Positions 1-10,147 are shown, numbered from the stretch's first letter. The stretch is 40,672 bases of DNA from Porticoccaceae bacterium (GCA_029212965.1 JARGOV010000020.1:1-40672), one strand, 5' to 3'. Notes: generated from the letters alone by a model not told the origin. Translations and numbers: made by a program.

Positions 1-305
1 GCACGGCTGGAATTAACACGATAACCAACAGAGATGACGGCATCGAGATTGTAGGTTTTGCGCTGGCGTTTAACCTGTCGAGTGCCCTCCATTTGAACTT
101 GTAAGGATTCCTTACAAGTTGCCACTTCAGCCAATTCGCCTTCTGCGTAGACGTTTTGAAGGTGCATGGTGATATTTTGCGGATTGACCTCGAAAAGGTC
201 TGCAATTTGCGCCTGAGTAAGCCATAGGGTCTCTTGCTCAAATTGAATCTCAAGCTGAACTTGACCGTCTTCTGAGGTATATAACTGAATTTGTTGCTTA
301 TTCAT
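1..305 (-). CDS. RhuM family (virulence RhuM/Fic-DOC-associated) protein, N-terminal part, truncated by window edge
   Basis: Manual translation of reverse strand: MNKQQIQLYTSEDGQVQLEIQFEQETLWLTQAQIADLFEVNPQNITMHLQNVYAEGELAEVATCKESLQVQMEGTRQVKRQRKTYNLDAVISVGYRVNSSR...; 'ISVGYRVNS' and 'WLTQAQIADLFEV' are typical of RhuM proteins. ORF runs off position 1. Confidence 0.8.
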   Translation of the reverse strand, partial: MNKQQIQLYTSEDGQVQLEIQFEQETLWLTQAQIADLFEVNPQNITMHLQNVYAEGELAEVATCKESLQVQMEGTRQVKRQRKTYNLDAVISVGYRVNSSR

Positions 306-513
306 CTTTTAGCATTCCTTGCTGTATTTGCTGGGCGATAAACAGCTCCAGTTGTTTCTTTGCCAATTTCGAGGGCTGGGTTTTGCCGTTCTCCCAGCGG
401 TTCACCGTGGCAAAGCTCACACCCAGTTCTTTTGCCAGGTCTTCTTGGGACATGCGCAGTGTTGCCCTAAGGCTTTTTACACTTGCTATAAACTCGCGTG
501 ACGCTGATGCCAT
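298..513 (-). CDS. XRE-type helix-turn-helix DNA-binding protein (start trimmed to MASASREF...)
   Basis: SLRATLRMSQEDLAKELGVSFATVNRWENGKTQPSKLAKKQLELF is a canonical XRE HTH; 3' end overlaps the RhuM start by 8 nt (TGA/ATG region), suggesting an operon. Confidence 0.85.
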   Translation of the reverse strand: MASASREFIASVKSLRATLRMSQEDLAKELGVSFATVNRWENGKTQPSKLAKKQLELFIAQQIQQGMLKDE

Positions 514-764
514 GGGCTTTCCATGTAACGAGGGGATTGTGAATATTGACTGGCGATGAATATAACATTTGCTATGACGAGTGTTAATCATTTGACCGTG
601 CATTAAGCACCGCTAGAAAGTGCTTTGAAACCTTTGAAAAGTGCAAGAAGTGCTTTTACGACCCTTAGTGCGGTCTACATGATTGAGCCGAACAAATGAC
701 TTATTCAACTCATAGTGTGAGCCGAATAGCGCAAGTTATTCGGCTCAAAGGCCATCAACGCTCT

Positions 765-1529
765 TTACATCTGCATCGGTAATTTGAAATGACTGGCCAT
801 AATACGGTCGCGGTGGGCGATCAATACCGGGTCAACAGCGGCACGCACATCATCAGCCATGCTGGTGAACATGGGGCGGGCTTGTTCGGGCATGGGGCAT
901 TTTTCGGGGGGCAATAGGTCGAAGAGATTGGAAAAGGCGGCCCAGTAAAAGTCAACGGCAGTGAGACTGTTGCCGACAAAGTATTCACTACCGACGTCTT
1001 GCTGGGCTTGCAACCGTGCCGTGAGGGCATTAAGGGTGGCAATTTGGCGAGCGTCGGCGCAGCTGACATCGCTTGGCGCGGAGCCGTACCTTTTTGCCAT
1101 CTCCACGAAGTCTTCCAATGCCTGACCAGAGGCGACGATGGGCGCAAACATGCTCAAGCGGCGGTTCCAGGCGAGGCCCAGTTGCCCGCAAATCTCGTGG
1201 CTGAGGCCAAGTACCAGCGCGCGTTCGGCACGGTCTTCGGGCAGTAAGCTAGCCTCGGGGGCGAGGCGTTCAAGCAGAAAGAGAATATCGTCCCAACGGT
1301 GGACGGGCGCTTCATCGTCCCAAGCGACGATGGGGGCACCGTGGTTGCCCGCCCAGGCGATTAGTTCGGGATTGTCACTACCGCCCTCCCAGGCTGCGGC
1401 GGCAAAGGTCAGATCTTTGTATTCCATCATAGCCTTGGCGGCTTGCCCCCAGGGGCTTGGCATATAGTGGACGAGAACGAGGCGTAGGCCCTTAGCGTTA
1501 ATCACTTCGTTGGGGCTGACATAATCCAT
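765..1529 (-). CDS. Glutathione S-transferase-like protein
   Basis: 254 aa; thioredoxin-like N-terminus (LRLVLVHYMPSPWGQAAKAMMEYKDL...), GST-type C-terminal segment (YFVGNSLTAVDFYWAAFSNL). Confidence 0.6.
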   Translation of the reverse strand: MDYVSPNEVINAKGLRLVLVHYMPSPWGQAAKAMMEYKDLTFAAAAWEGGSDNPELIAWAGNHGAPIVAWDDEAPVHRWDDILFLLERLAPEASLLPEDRAERALVLGLSHEICGQLGLAWNRRLSMFAPIVASGQALEDFVEMAKRYGSAPSDVSCADARQIATLNALTARLQAQQDVGSEYFVGNSLTAVDFYWAAFSNLFDLLPPEKCPMPEQARPMFTSMADDVRAAVDPVLIAHRDRIMASHFKLPMQM

Positions 1530-1738
1530 AACTCACTTCCTTTATTTCAGTTGTTAGTTTACTTGTTGTACACCGATGATTAATGGAGGCACGCTAACTA
1601 TCTTACGAAAACAAAGGCGCTGCTAACAATATATCAGCTCGCTGTGAATTAAGCGCCACTGCCTTGAGGCTAGGTGACGATGTAATATGAGCAAGCCAAA
1701 GGTCACACTCATACCTTCAATAATAATTAGGTGATGCC

Positions 1739-2629
1739 ATGAACAAATTAATTATCGAGGCCCGCATTAATGAATACGCAGGGCGCGAGCACAACCCCCA
1801 CGTACCCTGGAGTCCGGAAGAAATCGCAGAAACTGCCACCCACTGCCGGGAAGCCGGAGCATCTGTCGTACATTTTCATGCCCGCGCTGACGACGGTAGC
1901 CCCGCACATGATGTAGCCCTGTACGCCGACATTATTCAACGTATTAAGGCCCTTAGTGACATTCTAATTCACCCGACTCTTGGTGCCTTTACCCATGACG
2001 GCGATACAGCGGCGCGTATTCAGCCAATATTAGAGCTAGCTGTCGATCCGCAAACCTGCCCCCACTTTGCACCCCTAGATATGGGTTCGGTAAACATCGA
2101 TGCTTATGACAGTGCGACCAAAACTTTTCGCAGTGACGAGGCGGTATATATCAACACCACAAAAACCCTGTTGCATTTTGCTGAGCAATTAAGCACGACG
2201 ACTGTAAGGCCCTACGCCTCTCTTTGGAATGTGGGTTTCACCCGACAGTTTCTAGCCTTTATTGAAAGCGGGGCCATTGCTGAACCCGCCTACGCCAGCC
2301 TTATTATGACTGGAGACGACCTTCCCGCAGCACACCCAGGTACTGATCAGGGGCTGGATGCCCATACCGCGTTTATACCGAAAGAGCGTAACATTCACTG
2401 GACCGCAATGAACCACGGAGGTGATTTACTACCATTACTGCCAAAAATAATTTCTGAAGGCGGCCATATTTCTATAGGCCTTGGTGATTGGGCTTATATC
2501 GATACCATCCCCTATGTAAGCACACCAACGAATGCCGATATTGTTAACCACACCGCTACGCTGGCCCGCTCTATGGGGCGAGAGGTGGCCACGCCCTCTG
2601 AAGCAGCCACCTTACTCGGACTTGATTAA
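1739..2629 (+). CDS. 3-keto-5-aminohexanoate cleavage protein family (BKACE, DUF849)
   Basis: 296 aa; IEARINEYAGREHNPHVPWSPEEIAETATHCREAGASVVHFHARADDGSP and GLGDWAY motifs typical of BKACE enzymes. Confidence 0.85.
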   Translation: MNKLIIEARINEYAGREHNPHVPWSPEEIAETATHCREAGASVVHFHARADDGSPAHDVALYADIIQRIKALSDILIHPTLGAFTHDGDTAARIQPILELAVDPQTCPHFAPLDMGSVNIDAYDSATKTFRSDEAVYINTTKTLLHFAEQLSTTTVRPYASLWNVGFTRQFLAFIESGAIAEPAYASLIMTGDDLPAAHPGTDQGLDAHTAFIPKERNIHWTAMNHGGDLLPLLPKIISEGGHISIGLGDWAYIDTIPYVSTPTNADIVNHTATLARSMGREVATPSEAATLLGLD

Positions 2630-2637
2630 CCACTTAT

Positions 2638-3498
2638 TCACTGCATTAAATGACGAACGTGAAAAGCGATATGTTCCCCAATAAACGTGGCGATAAAAAA
2701 GTAGCTGTGGTCATAACCCGGTTGGCGGCGCAGGGTTATAGGGTAGGCTGTCCCCTTATGTGATTTTCTCTCGCAGGCTTGTTCAAATAATTCCGGGTGT
2801 AGTTGCTCGCCAAGAAATTCATCGACCTCACCCTGGTCTATTAATATCGGTGGGCAGTGTTGGCTACTTTCGAGTAGTGACAGAGCGTCATATGCCAGCC
2901 AGTCATTTTTATTTTCACCCAGGTAATTGCCCAGTGCTTTTTGCCCCCAGGGTGAGTTAATTGCCGAACAAATGGGGGAGAAAGCCGATACCGACGCATA
3001 TTGTTGTGGGTTGCGAAGCCCCAATGTTAACGCGCCATGGCCACCCATCGAGTGGCCGGCGATACTGGCCCGCATGGGATCAACAGGGAAATGCGCTACT
3101 AACAAAGCAGGCAGTTCTTCGACGATGTAATCGTACATTTGGTAGTGCTCGGCCCAGGGTTGCTGGGTGGCATTGACATAAAAACCCGCACCCAGGCCCA
3201 GGTCGTAAGCGCCATTGGCATCGTCGGGCACACCGTTGCCACGCGGGCTGGTATCGGGCATAACGAGAATAAGGCCCTGTTCACTGGCGTAGCGTTGGGC
3301 ACCTGCTTTAAGTACAAAATTTTCATCATTACAGGTCAAACCCGACAACCAGTACAGCACGGGCCGTTTTCTCTGTTCAGCATGGGGCGGCAGGAACACT
3401 GAGAAGGTCATATCGCAATTCAGGCTCGATGATTTGTGGCTAAAGCGTTGTTGTTGCCCGCCAAAGCAATGATAGGAACTGAGTTGCTGCACTGTCAT
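2638..3498 (-). CDS. fghA: S-formylglutathione hydrolase
   Basis: 286 aa; LYWLSGLTCNDENFVLKAGAQRYASEQGLILVMPDTSPRG and GHSMGGHGAL (serine nucleophile), PGYDHSYFFIATFI. Confidence 0.93.
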   Translation of the reverse strand: MTVQQLSSYHCFGGQQQRFSHKSSSLNCDMTFSVFLPPHAEQRKRPVLYWLSGLTCNDENFVLKAGAQRYASEQGLILVMPDTSPRGNGVPDDANGAYDLGLGAGFYVNATQQPWAEHYQMYDYIVEELPALLVAHFPVDPMRASIAGHSMGGHGALTLGLRNPQQYASVSAFSPICSAINSPWGQKALGNYLGENKNDWLAYDALSLLESSQHCPPILIDQGEVDEFLGEQLHPELFEQACERKSHKGTAYPITLRRQPGYDHSYFFIATFIGEHIAFHVRHLMQ

Positions 3499-3539
3499 GT
3501 CTCCATGGCTATTGATTTTATTGTAATGAATGAACAGCC

Positions 3540-4943
3540 TTACAAGTCAAGGTAACGAGAAAAAGCTTTCGACAGTTCTCCAGATTGTTTCTGCTCGCCC
3601 AACCACGCATCAACATATTGTTTTAGCGCAATATCCTGCGGCATTAAATAGGCTTTTTCAACGTGGGTAAAAAGCTCACCGGGCATGGTGGCGCACAGCT
3701 GTGGATGCAGGCGGTGCTGTAGTTTTACCTCAATAGCATCGGTAATCATCACATCGGCGTGCCCATCAATCAGTTGATTAAAAATTCGGGTATTGTCGGG
3801 ATAAACCGTGATGTGGGCATGGCGAATATGTTCGCGCACGAACTTCTCGTTGGTACCCCCTGGGTTAACAATGACCCGCACCGAGCTTTGATCAATTTTG
3901 GCCAAACTATTCAAGTCACTGACAGCATCACAGCGCGCAATGGGGGTTTTACCGCCGCTGGAATAACCACTGGAAAAAAAGGCCGTGCGCTGACGCAGCA
4001 ATGTGCGGCTAATACCACTCATACCCACGTCGTATTTATTCGCCGCCAGATCAGCCATTAAATGCGGCCACGATGTTGAGACCAGTTGTAGCTCTACGCC
4101 AAGACTGGCGGCAAGATGGCGGGCCAGGTCGATGTCTATACCCGAATACTCGCCACTGGGCTGGTCAATAAAACTAAAGGGTGGGTAGTCGCCAGTCGTG
4201 CCAACGCGCAGTACACCGCTGTGTAAAATTTTCGCCAGTACGTTCATTTCACGGGGGGCTAGCTGGCGAATTTGTAACAGGGATTGTAAAAGCTCGCGCT
4301 GCATTTGAGGCGTGACAAAGGGCACCGTCAACGTGGCTTCCACTTTTTCTAACGCTTGAGTAAAACTATCAAGCGTCTTTAACTCGAGTAAGGCGGGGGG
4401 CAATTGCTCTACCATCTGCGCCCCGAGTGCAAGTAACGCGGGTCTAATTTGTGTTTTCAAATCTGCGCGCAGTGTTTGACTGACCGGAGCAATACCTTGC
4501 GCTTGCCAACTTGCTATCCAACTTTTTTGTATTTTTTTGGCCATTTCAATTTGCAGGCGAAAAAAGGGTTCGAGCGTTGCGGGGTCGAGTGGTAATTGTC
4601 GGGCACTGGCCATAGCGCTGGCCAGCACCACTGTTTCTCGTTGCCGGTTTTCAATCGCTATTTGATTGGCATATTTGTAGGCGGCAACGTCTTCCATAAG
4701 TTGCAAGCGCTGATTAACCAGGCTTAATAACCGTTCAAATTGCGGTGTCTTCACTGGTTCACTGACGGCACCTGCTGGCGACGTCAAAAGGCAAGCCACC
4801 AGTAAAAGATAAGTGCTGGTACTGGTAGCTTTTAGACCCTTGAAGAGGAGACCCTTGAAGAGGAGACGCTTAAACATAGACTTCCTTCTTGTTGTCGCAA
4901 AAGTTTCTTCAGTAGCGTTTTTATCAATGGCACGCTTACTCAT
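3540..4943 (-). CDS. Secreted fusion: gamma-class AroQ chorismate mutase + cyclohexadienyl dehydratase (PheC-like periplasmic binding-protein fold)
   Basis: Signal peptide (alternative start MFKRLL at 4877), then FERLLSLVNQRLQLMEDVAAYKYANQIAIENRQRE...FFRLQIEMAKKIQ (AroQ-gamma) and LRVGTTGDYPPFSFIDQPSGEYSGIDIDLARHLAASLG...NPGGTNEKFV (PheC). Confidence 0.8.
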   Translation of the reverse strand: MSKRAIDKNATEETFATTRRKSMFKRLLFKGLLFKGLKATSTSTYLLLVACLLTSPAGAVSEPVKTPQFERLLSLVNQRLQLMEDVAAYKYANQIAIENRQRETVVLASAMASARQLPLDPATLEPFFRLQIEMAKKIQKSWIASWQAQGIAPVSQTLRADLKTQIRPALLALGAQMVEQLPPALLELKTLDSFTQALEKVEATLTVPFVTPQMQRELLQSLLQIRQLAPREMNVLAKILHSGVLRVGTTGDYPPFSFIDQPSGEYSGIDIDLARHLAASLGVELQLVSTSWPHLMADLAANKYDVGMSGISRTLLRQRTAFFSSGYSSGGKTPIARCDAVSDLNSLAKIDQSSVRVIVNPGGTNEKFVREHIRHAHITVYPDNTRIFNQLIDGHADVMITDAIEVKLQHRLHPQLCATMPGELFTHVEKAYLMPQDIALKQYVDAWLGEQKQSGELSKAFSRYLDL

Positions 4944-5114
4944 TTAGCCGCTTGAAGAGCATTTTTCGAAGCATACCGGAAATCACCGCCAGAAAAGAGA
5001 ACCCGCCTGCCACTTTGTCTCGCAACTGTGATTGCGCTAACCTATGGGCTGGCGTGGGCTGTTTCGGGCACGCCGTCTTTTCAAGCCCCTCTATCGGCAT
5101 AAGCGACGGTAATC

Positions 5115-6404
5115 ATGAAAGTCCTACACACCTCTGACTGGCATCTTGGGCGCTCGCTCTATGGTCAAAAACGCTATGCAGAATTTGGTCAATTTCTCGA
5201 TTGGCTGAGCGCAACCATCGTCTCTGAACAGGTCGATATACTCCTCGTCGCCGGCGATATCTTTGATACCAGCACACCCAGCAATCGTGCACAGAGCCTT
5301 TACTACCAGTTCCTTTGCCAAGTTAGTGCTTCACCTTGCCGCCATATTATCGTGATTGCCGGCAACCACGATTCGCCGACCTTTCTCGATGCCCCGAAAG
5401 CATTGCTGCGCAGCCTCAACGTTCACGTGATCGGTGCCGCTACGGAAAATATCGACGAAGAGGTACTACTGCTGGAAGATGCCCAGGGTCGCGCCGAGCT
5501 ACTGGTTTGTGCCGTACCCTATTTACGCGACCGCGACATTCGCCAGGTGCAGGCGGGCGAGAGCCTGGCCGACAAAGATCACAACCTGCTCGAAGGTATT
5601 CGCGAACACTACGCCAGAGTAACTGCCCTCGCCGCTGCTAAGCGCCAGGACTTGGGCCTGAACATTCCCATCATTGCCATGGGCCACCTGTTCACAGCCG
5701 GCGGAAAAACCATCGATGGCGACGGTGTGCGCGAACTCTATGTCGGCTCGCTCGCCCATGTACATGGGAGCATTTTCCCGCCCTGTATCGACTATGTCGC
5801 GCTCGGCCATCTCCATGTGCCGCAAAAAATTGGCGGGGCCGAGCACATTCGCTATAGCGGCTCCCCCGTGGCCATGGGCTTTGGTGAGGCCACCCAACAA
5901 AAAAGTGTCTGCCTTATTGAGTTCAGCGCTGAGGCTAATAATCTGGGGACTAACAATCTGGCGGCTAATAATCTGGCGACTACGGGCGCGGTAAAGCCTG
6001 ACGTAACATTACTCAATGTGCCGGTATTTCAGCCGCTTCGACAAGTGAGTGGCAACTGGGCGAGTATAGCCTGCGAGTTACGCAGCCTTGTCGATTCTAA
6101 CGAATCCGTGTGGCTCGAAGTCATTTACCAGGGTGATGAGATTGTCAGCGATTTACGCGAGCGTCTTGAAACATTAACCGAAGGCAGTGAATTACTGATT
6201 TTGCGGATTCAAAATACGCGGCTGATAGAGCGCGTACTCAACGCCAGTGACACCGACCAAAGCCTTGAAGACCTCGATGTAAACGATGTGTTTGCGCGCT
6301 GCCTCGCAGCCCATGATGTACCCGAAGACCAGCAGGCCGATTTACTGCAGACTTATCAACAAACCTTAAGCGCGATTCACCATGACGACACCCAGGCTGA
6401 GTAG
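5115..6404 (+). CDS. sbcD: Exonuclease subunit SbcD
   Basis: MKVLHTSDWHLGRSLYGQKRYAEF, VAGDIFDTSTPSNRAQSLYYQFL, VIAGNHDSP: calcineurin-like phosphoesterase motifs of SbcD; immediately followed by sbcC. Confidence 0.95.
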   Translation: MKVLHTSDWHLGRSLYGQKRYAEFGQFLDWLSATIVSEQVDILLVAGDIFDTSTPSNRAQSLYYQFLCQVSASPCRHIIVIAGNHDSPTFLDAPKALLRSLNVHVIGAATENIDEEVLLLEDAQGRAELLVCAVPYLRDRDIRQVQAGESLADKDHNLLEGIREHYARVTALAAAKRQDLGLNIPIIAMGHLFTAGGKTIDGDGVRELYVGSLAHVHGSIFPPCIDYVALGHLHVPQKIGGAEHIRYSGSPVAMGFGEATQQKSVCLIEFSAEANNLGTNNLAANNLATTGAVKPDVTLLNVPVFQPLRQVSGNWASIACELRSLVDSNESVWLEVIYQGDEIVSDLRERLETLTEGSELLILRIQNTRLIERVLNASDTDQSLEDLDVNDVFARCLAAHDVPEDQQADLLQTYQQTLSAIHHDDTQAE

Positions 6405-6407
6405 CCA

Positions 6408-9400
6408 GTGAAAATATTGCAGCTACGCTTTCTTAACCTCAACTCGCTACTGGGTGAGTGGCAAATAGACCTCACCGACCCCGCTTTTAGCAACGACGGT
6501 ATTTTTGCCATTACCGGCCCCACGGGAGCGGGTAAATCGACCATTCTCGATGCCATTTGTCTGGCTCTTTATGGGCGCACCCCGCGGCTGAATAAAATTA
6601 CAAAAAGCAGTAACGAAATTATGTCTCGCCACAGCGGCGAGTGTTTTGCTGAGATTACTTTTGCGACCGCCGCCGGGCAATTTCGCTGCCACTGGAGCCA
6701 ACACCGCGCCCGCAAGAAACCAGATGGTGACTTACAATCCCCCAAGCATGAAATTGCCGATGCCCTGTCGGGAAAAATTATCGAGGCAAAAATGCGCAAC
6801 GTGGCAGAGCGTATCGAAGCCATTACCGGCATGGACTTCGAACGTTTCACACTTTCAATGCTCCTCGCTCAAGGCAGCTTTGCCGCCTTCCTACAAGCTG
6901 CCCCCGACCAGCGTGCGCCGATACTCGAGCAAATAACCGGTAGCGCTATTTACAGTCAGATTTCGACCCGGGTACACGAACTACGCGCCATCGAAAACAA
7001 CAAACTCAACACCTTGCAAGCCGAGTTGGCGGGCATGACGCTGTTAAGCACAGAGGATGAGTCACAACTCAAGGCCTTGCTAGAACAACACAAACAACGT
7101 GAAAGCGAGCTCAGCACACAGAGTGAAAACTATGGCCAGGGCATTAACTGGCTCAATACCATCAATAACCTAGAAAAAGAGTTGCAAGACCTCGACCAAC
7201 AAAATCAAGCTTTAGACCAGCGGCGCGAGGCCTTTAAAGCGGATGCAAAAAAATTGGAGGCTGGCAAACGCGCCCTGCCACTGGCTGCGGACTACGCCAG
7301 CCTGAAGGCATTACGCGAGGCACAACATAGCGAGCAAAAAAAAGAACAGCAATATCGCGACCAATTGCCTGGGAAAGAAATCACACTCGCTGACGCCAAA
7401 GAAAAACGACTGAAACATCAACATGCGCTTGCAGAAAGCCGTGATGCACAAAGTGTAGTGCTACCCATTATTCGCCAGACCCAGGCTTTAGATCTGCAAT
7501 CAAAGGAGCAGCAAGCACCTATCGACAAAGCCGATGCCGGCATTAAAGCTTTGAAGCGTGCTATTACTCAGCTGCAAGATCAGCAGAAAATAAACCAGCA
7601 AAGCCTTGCTGAACATAAAGCCCAACACAGTGACCTTTTAAAAGAGATCGCCAACAGCCGGGCTGACGAAGTTTTAGTTGAGCAACTCAGCGGGCTACAA
7701 GGACGGCTCTCCAACCTTCGCGTATTATCAGCCAACTATCACGAAAAAATTGCCGAGCATAAACAGGCTAAAACCGAATGCCATAACGCCCTTGTTCAAT
7801 GGCACAAACAAGCGAGTGAACTCACCGCTCAGAGCAAAACTCGGCAAGAATTAGACAACGCCTTAACACTGGCACAGGAGCAACGATTACAAACATTAGA
7901 TGGGCAAGACCTGGCTCACTGGCGCAACTATCAGACGAGCCTGCTAGAAAAAAAACAGCTGCTTCACACTTTACATATTCAAGTCACTACCCTTGTCGAG
8001 TTACAAGACTTACAGGCAGAACTGGCCAAGCGTGATGCATCGATCGCTGACACTCTGTCCGAAGACGAGCGGCAACTTTTGACTCACACAGAAAAACACG
8101 CCGCTCTTGAGCGAGAATTAAGCTTACTCGATACACAAATTTCACTACTCCATAAAATCCATAGTTTAGATGAGGCTCGCCAGCAGCTGGAGGATGGCAA
8201 GCCCTGCCCCCTGTGTGGCGCCAATCAGCACCCCTACGCCGAGGGTAATGTTCCTCAAATCGATAGCACCAGCCATAGACGCAACAAGGTAAAAACCCAG
8301 CTGGATGAAAATCAACAGCAGCTTGTCAGGCTTAAAGTACATCTTGCCGAGCACAACAAAGAGCATGAACAAATCACAAGCAAGCAGCAGGAAACCGCTG
8401 TAGACATCGCCAAACATCAAGCGCTGCATGGACAAACCCTGCAACAGTTACACGACCTAGGGGTGCCACTGAACAACTGTGCAGCACTCGTAGACTCTCT
8501 GCCCCAATTGATAAAAGACAATCAAGCTTGCCTCGACACAACAACGCAACTGGTCACGACAATCGAGCAACAAGACCAGGCTCTGGCTGTCTTACGCACA
8601 CAATGTGATACCGCAAATAAAGTGGCCAATCAGTTAGAGCAGCAACATCTAACAGCGGGCCACCAGAAAGACACAGCCGCAAAAAATCTCGCGCGTTCAG
8701 AAAAAGAAGAAACAACACTAGCCGCGCAATTAAAGCACGAGGAGGAGGCACTACTCAGGGTGCTGTCAAATTTCGGTATCACCAGCCTGCCAGAAGATCA
8801 TTTTATCGCTATTGAAAAAAACCTCATTCAACGCCGCGAACAATGGCTGGCCAAACAGCTTGATAAAAATCAAATCGAGCAGTGTATTGAAAATTTCAAC
8901 CTACAAATAAAGCACCGACAGCAACAACTCGAAGAAAGACACAGTGAGTTGAAAGAGCAGCACGCGGAACACACGGCCTTATTAGCTAAGCAAGAACAAC
9001 TCAAGCACAAGCGTCAGGCACTGTTCGCCAATAAAGACCCAGCACTTGAGGAGGCACGTCTAGAAGACGCTGCCACTACAGCGCAACAGCAATTCAATAA
9101 CGCCAACCAAGCCTTGCAAAATGCTTCTCAAGACCTTGCTCAACTGAATCATCAAATAAAAGCCCTGGTCGATAGCCAGAAAAAAAGGAGCGCTCAATTA
9201 AGTATTAGCGAAGAAAAATTCCAACAACGTTTAAGGGAATATTCCTTTATTAGCGAAGCGGATTTCAAAATGGCCTGTATCAGTGATGACACAAGAGACA
9301 AATTGTCGCGACAGGTAGAGCTACTCGATTCAGAACAACATGGCATTAGCGCCCGCCAAAAGGATAGAAAAGAACAGCTAGATAAAGAGCGTAATAAACA

Positions 9401-10094
9401 GCTTACCGAACGCTCTATTGACAAGCTTACCCAAGATCTTCAAGACGTGACCAAGCAACTCAAGATTACTCAGCAAGAGCTTGGCGCCTGCCAGCAAAAG
9501 CTCGACGACAATCAAAAACTCAGAGACAACCAGCGGCAACGGGCAAGCGCCATTGATGCACAAAAACTGGAATGCGAGCGCTGGAACAATCTCCACTTTT
9601 TGATTGGCTCGGCCGACGGTAAGAAATACCGCAATTTTGCCCAGGGCTTAACATTTGAACGTTTGGTCGGCCTCGCCAACCGGCAACTGCAAAAAATGAG
9701 CGATCGCTATTTACTAGTCAGAGATAAAAGCGAGCCACTGGCGCTTAATGTCGTCGATAATTATCAAGCCGGAGAAATACGTTCGACCAAGAATTTATCC
9801 GGCGGTGAAAGTTTTATTGTGAGCCTCGCTCTGGCCCTGGGGTTGTCACAAATGGCCAGTAAAAACGTTCGTGTCGATTCTTTATTTTTGGATGAAGGTT
9901 TTGGCACCCTCGATGAAGAGGCCCTGGATACCGCTCTGGAAGCTCTTTCAAGTTTGCAACAAAACGGCAAGTTAATCGGCGTTATCTCCCACGTTTCCAG
10001 CCTCAAAGAACGCATTGGCACACAAATACTCGTTATGCCGCAAACCGGCGGGCGCAGCCATATCAGAGGCCCAGGGTGCCAGCGGCTTATTTAA
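6408..10094 (+). CDS. sbcC: Exonuclease subunit SbcC (SMC-like ATPase), GTG start
   Basis: 1228 aa; Walker A GPTGAGKSTILDAICLALYGRTPR, zinc-hook CPLCGANQHPY, signature NLSGGESFIVSLALALGLSQ, Walker B SLFLDEGFGTLDEEAL. Confidence 0.95.
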   Translation: MKILQLRFLNLNSLLGEWQIDLTDPAFSNDGIFAITGPTGAGKSTILDAICLALYGRTPRLNKITKSSNEIMSRHSGECFAEITFATAAGQFRCHWSQHRARKKPDGDLQSPKHEIADALSGKIIEAKMRNVAERIEAITGMDFERFTLSMLLAQGSFAAFLQAAPDQRAPILEQITGSAIYSQISTRVHELRAIENNKLNTLQAELAGMTLLSTEDESQLKALLEQHKQRESELSTQSENYGQGINWLNTINNLEKELQDLDQQNQALDQRREAFKADAKKLEAGKRALPLAADYASLKALREAQHSEQKKEQQYRDQLPGKEITLADAKEKRLKHQHALAESRDAQSVVLPIIRQTQALDLQSKEQQAPIDKADAGIKALKRAITQLQDQQKINQQSLAEHKAQHSDLLKEIANSRADEVLVEQLSGLQGRLSNLRVLSANYHEKIAEHKQAKTECHNALVQWHKQASELTAQSKTRQELDNALTLAQEQRLQTLDGQDLAHWRNYQTSLLEKKQLLHTLHIQVTTLVELQDLQAELAKRDASIADTLSEDERQLLTHTEKHAALERELSLLDTQISLLHKIHSLDEARQQLEDGKPCPLCGANQHPYAEGNVPQIDSTSHRRNKVKTQLDENQQQLVRLKVHLAEHNKEHEQITSKQQETAVDIAKHQALHGQTLQQLHDLGVPLNNCAALVDSLPQLIKDNQACLDTTTQLVTTIEQQDQALAVLRTQCDTANKVANQLEQQHLTAGHQKDTAAKNLARSEKEETTLAAQLKHEEEALLRVLSNFGITSLPEDHFIAIEKNLIQRREQWLAKQLDKNQIEQCIENFNLQIKHRQQQLEERHSELKEQHAEHTALLAKQEQLKHKRQALFANKDPALEEARLEDAATTAQQQFNNANQALQNASQDLAQLNHQIKALVDSQKKRSAQLSISEEKFQQRLREYSFISEADFKMACISDDTRDKLSRQVELLDSEQHGISARQKDRKEQLDKERNKQLTERSIDKLTQDLQDVTKQLKITQQELGACQQKLDDNQKLRDNQRQRASAIDAQKLECERWNNLHFLIGSADGKKYRNFAQGLTFERLVGLANRQLQKMSDRYLLVRDKSEPLALNVVDNYQAGEIRSTKNLSGGESFIVSLALALGLSQMASKNVRVDSLFLDEGFGTLDEEALDTALEALSSLQQNGKLIGVISHVSSLKERIGTQILVMPQTGGRSHIRGPGCQRLI

Positions 10095-10147
10095 AAGCCT
10101 AAGGTCTTATTTAAGATAACCGGCATCTCATTTAAAAATTCAGCGGT

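Noticed and set aside
5523-5900. 125-aa minus-strand ORF
   Set aside because: Antisense to sbcD; composition is a mirror of the coding strand.
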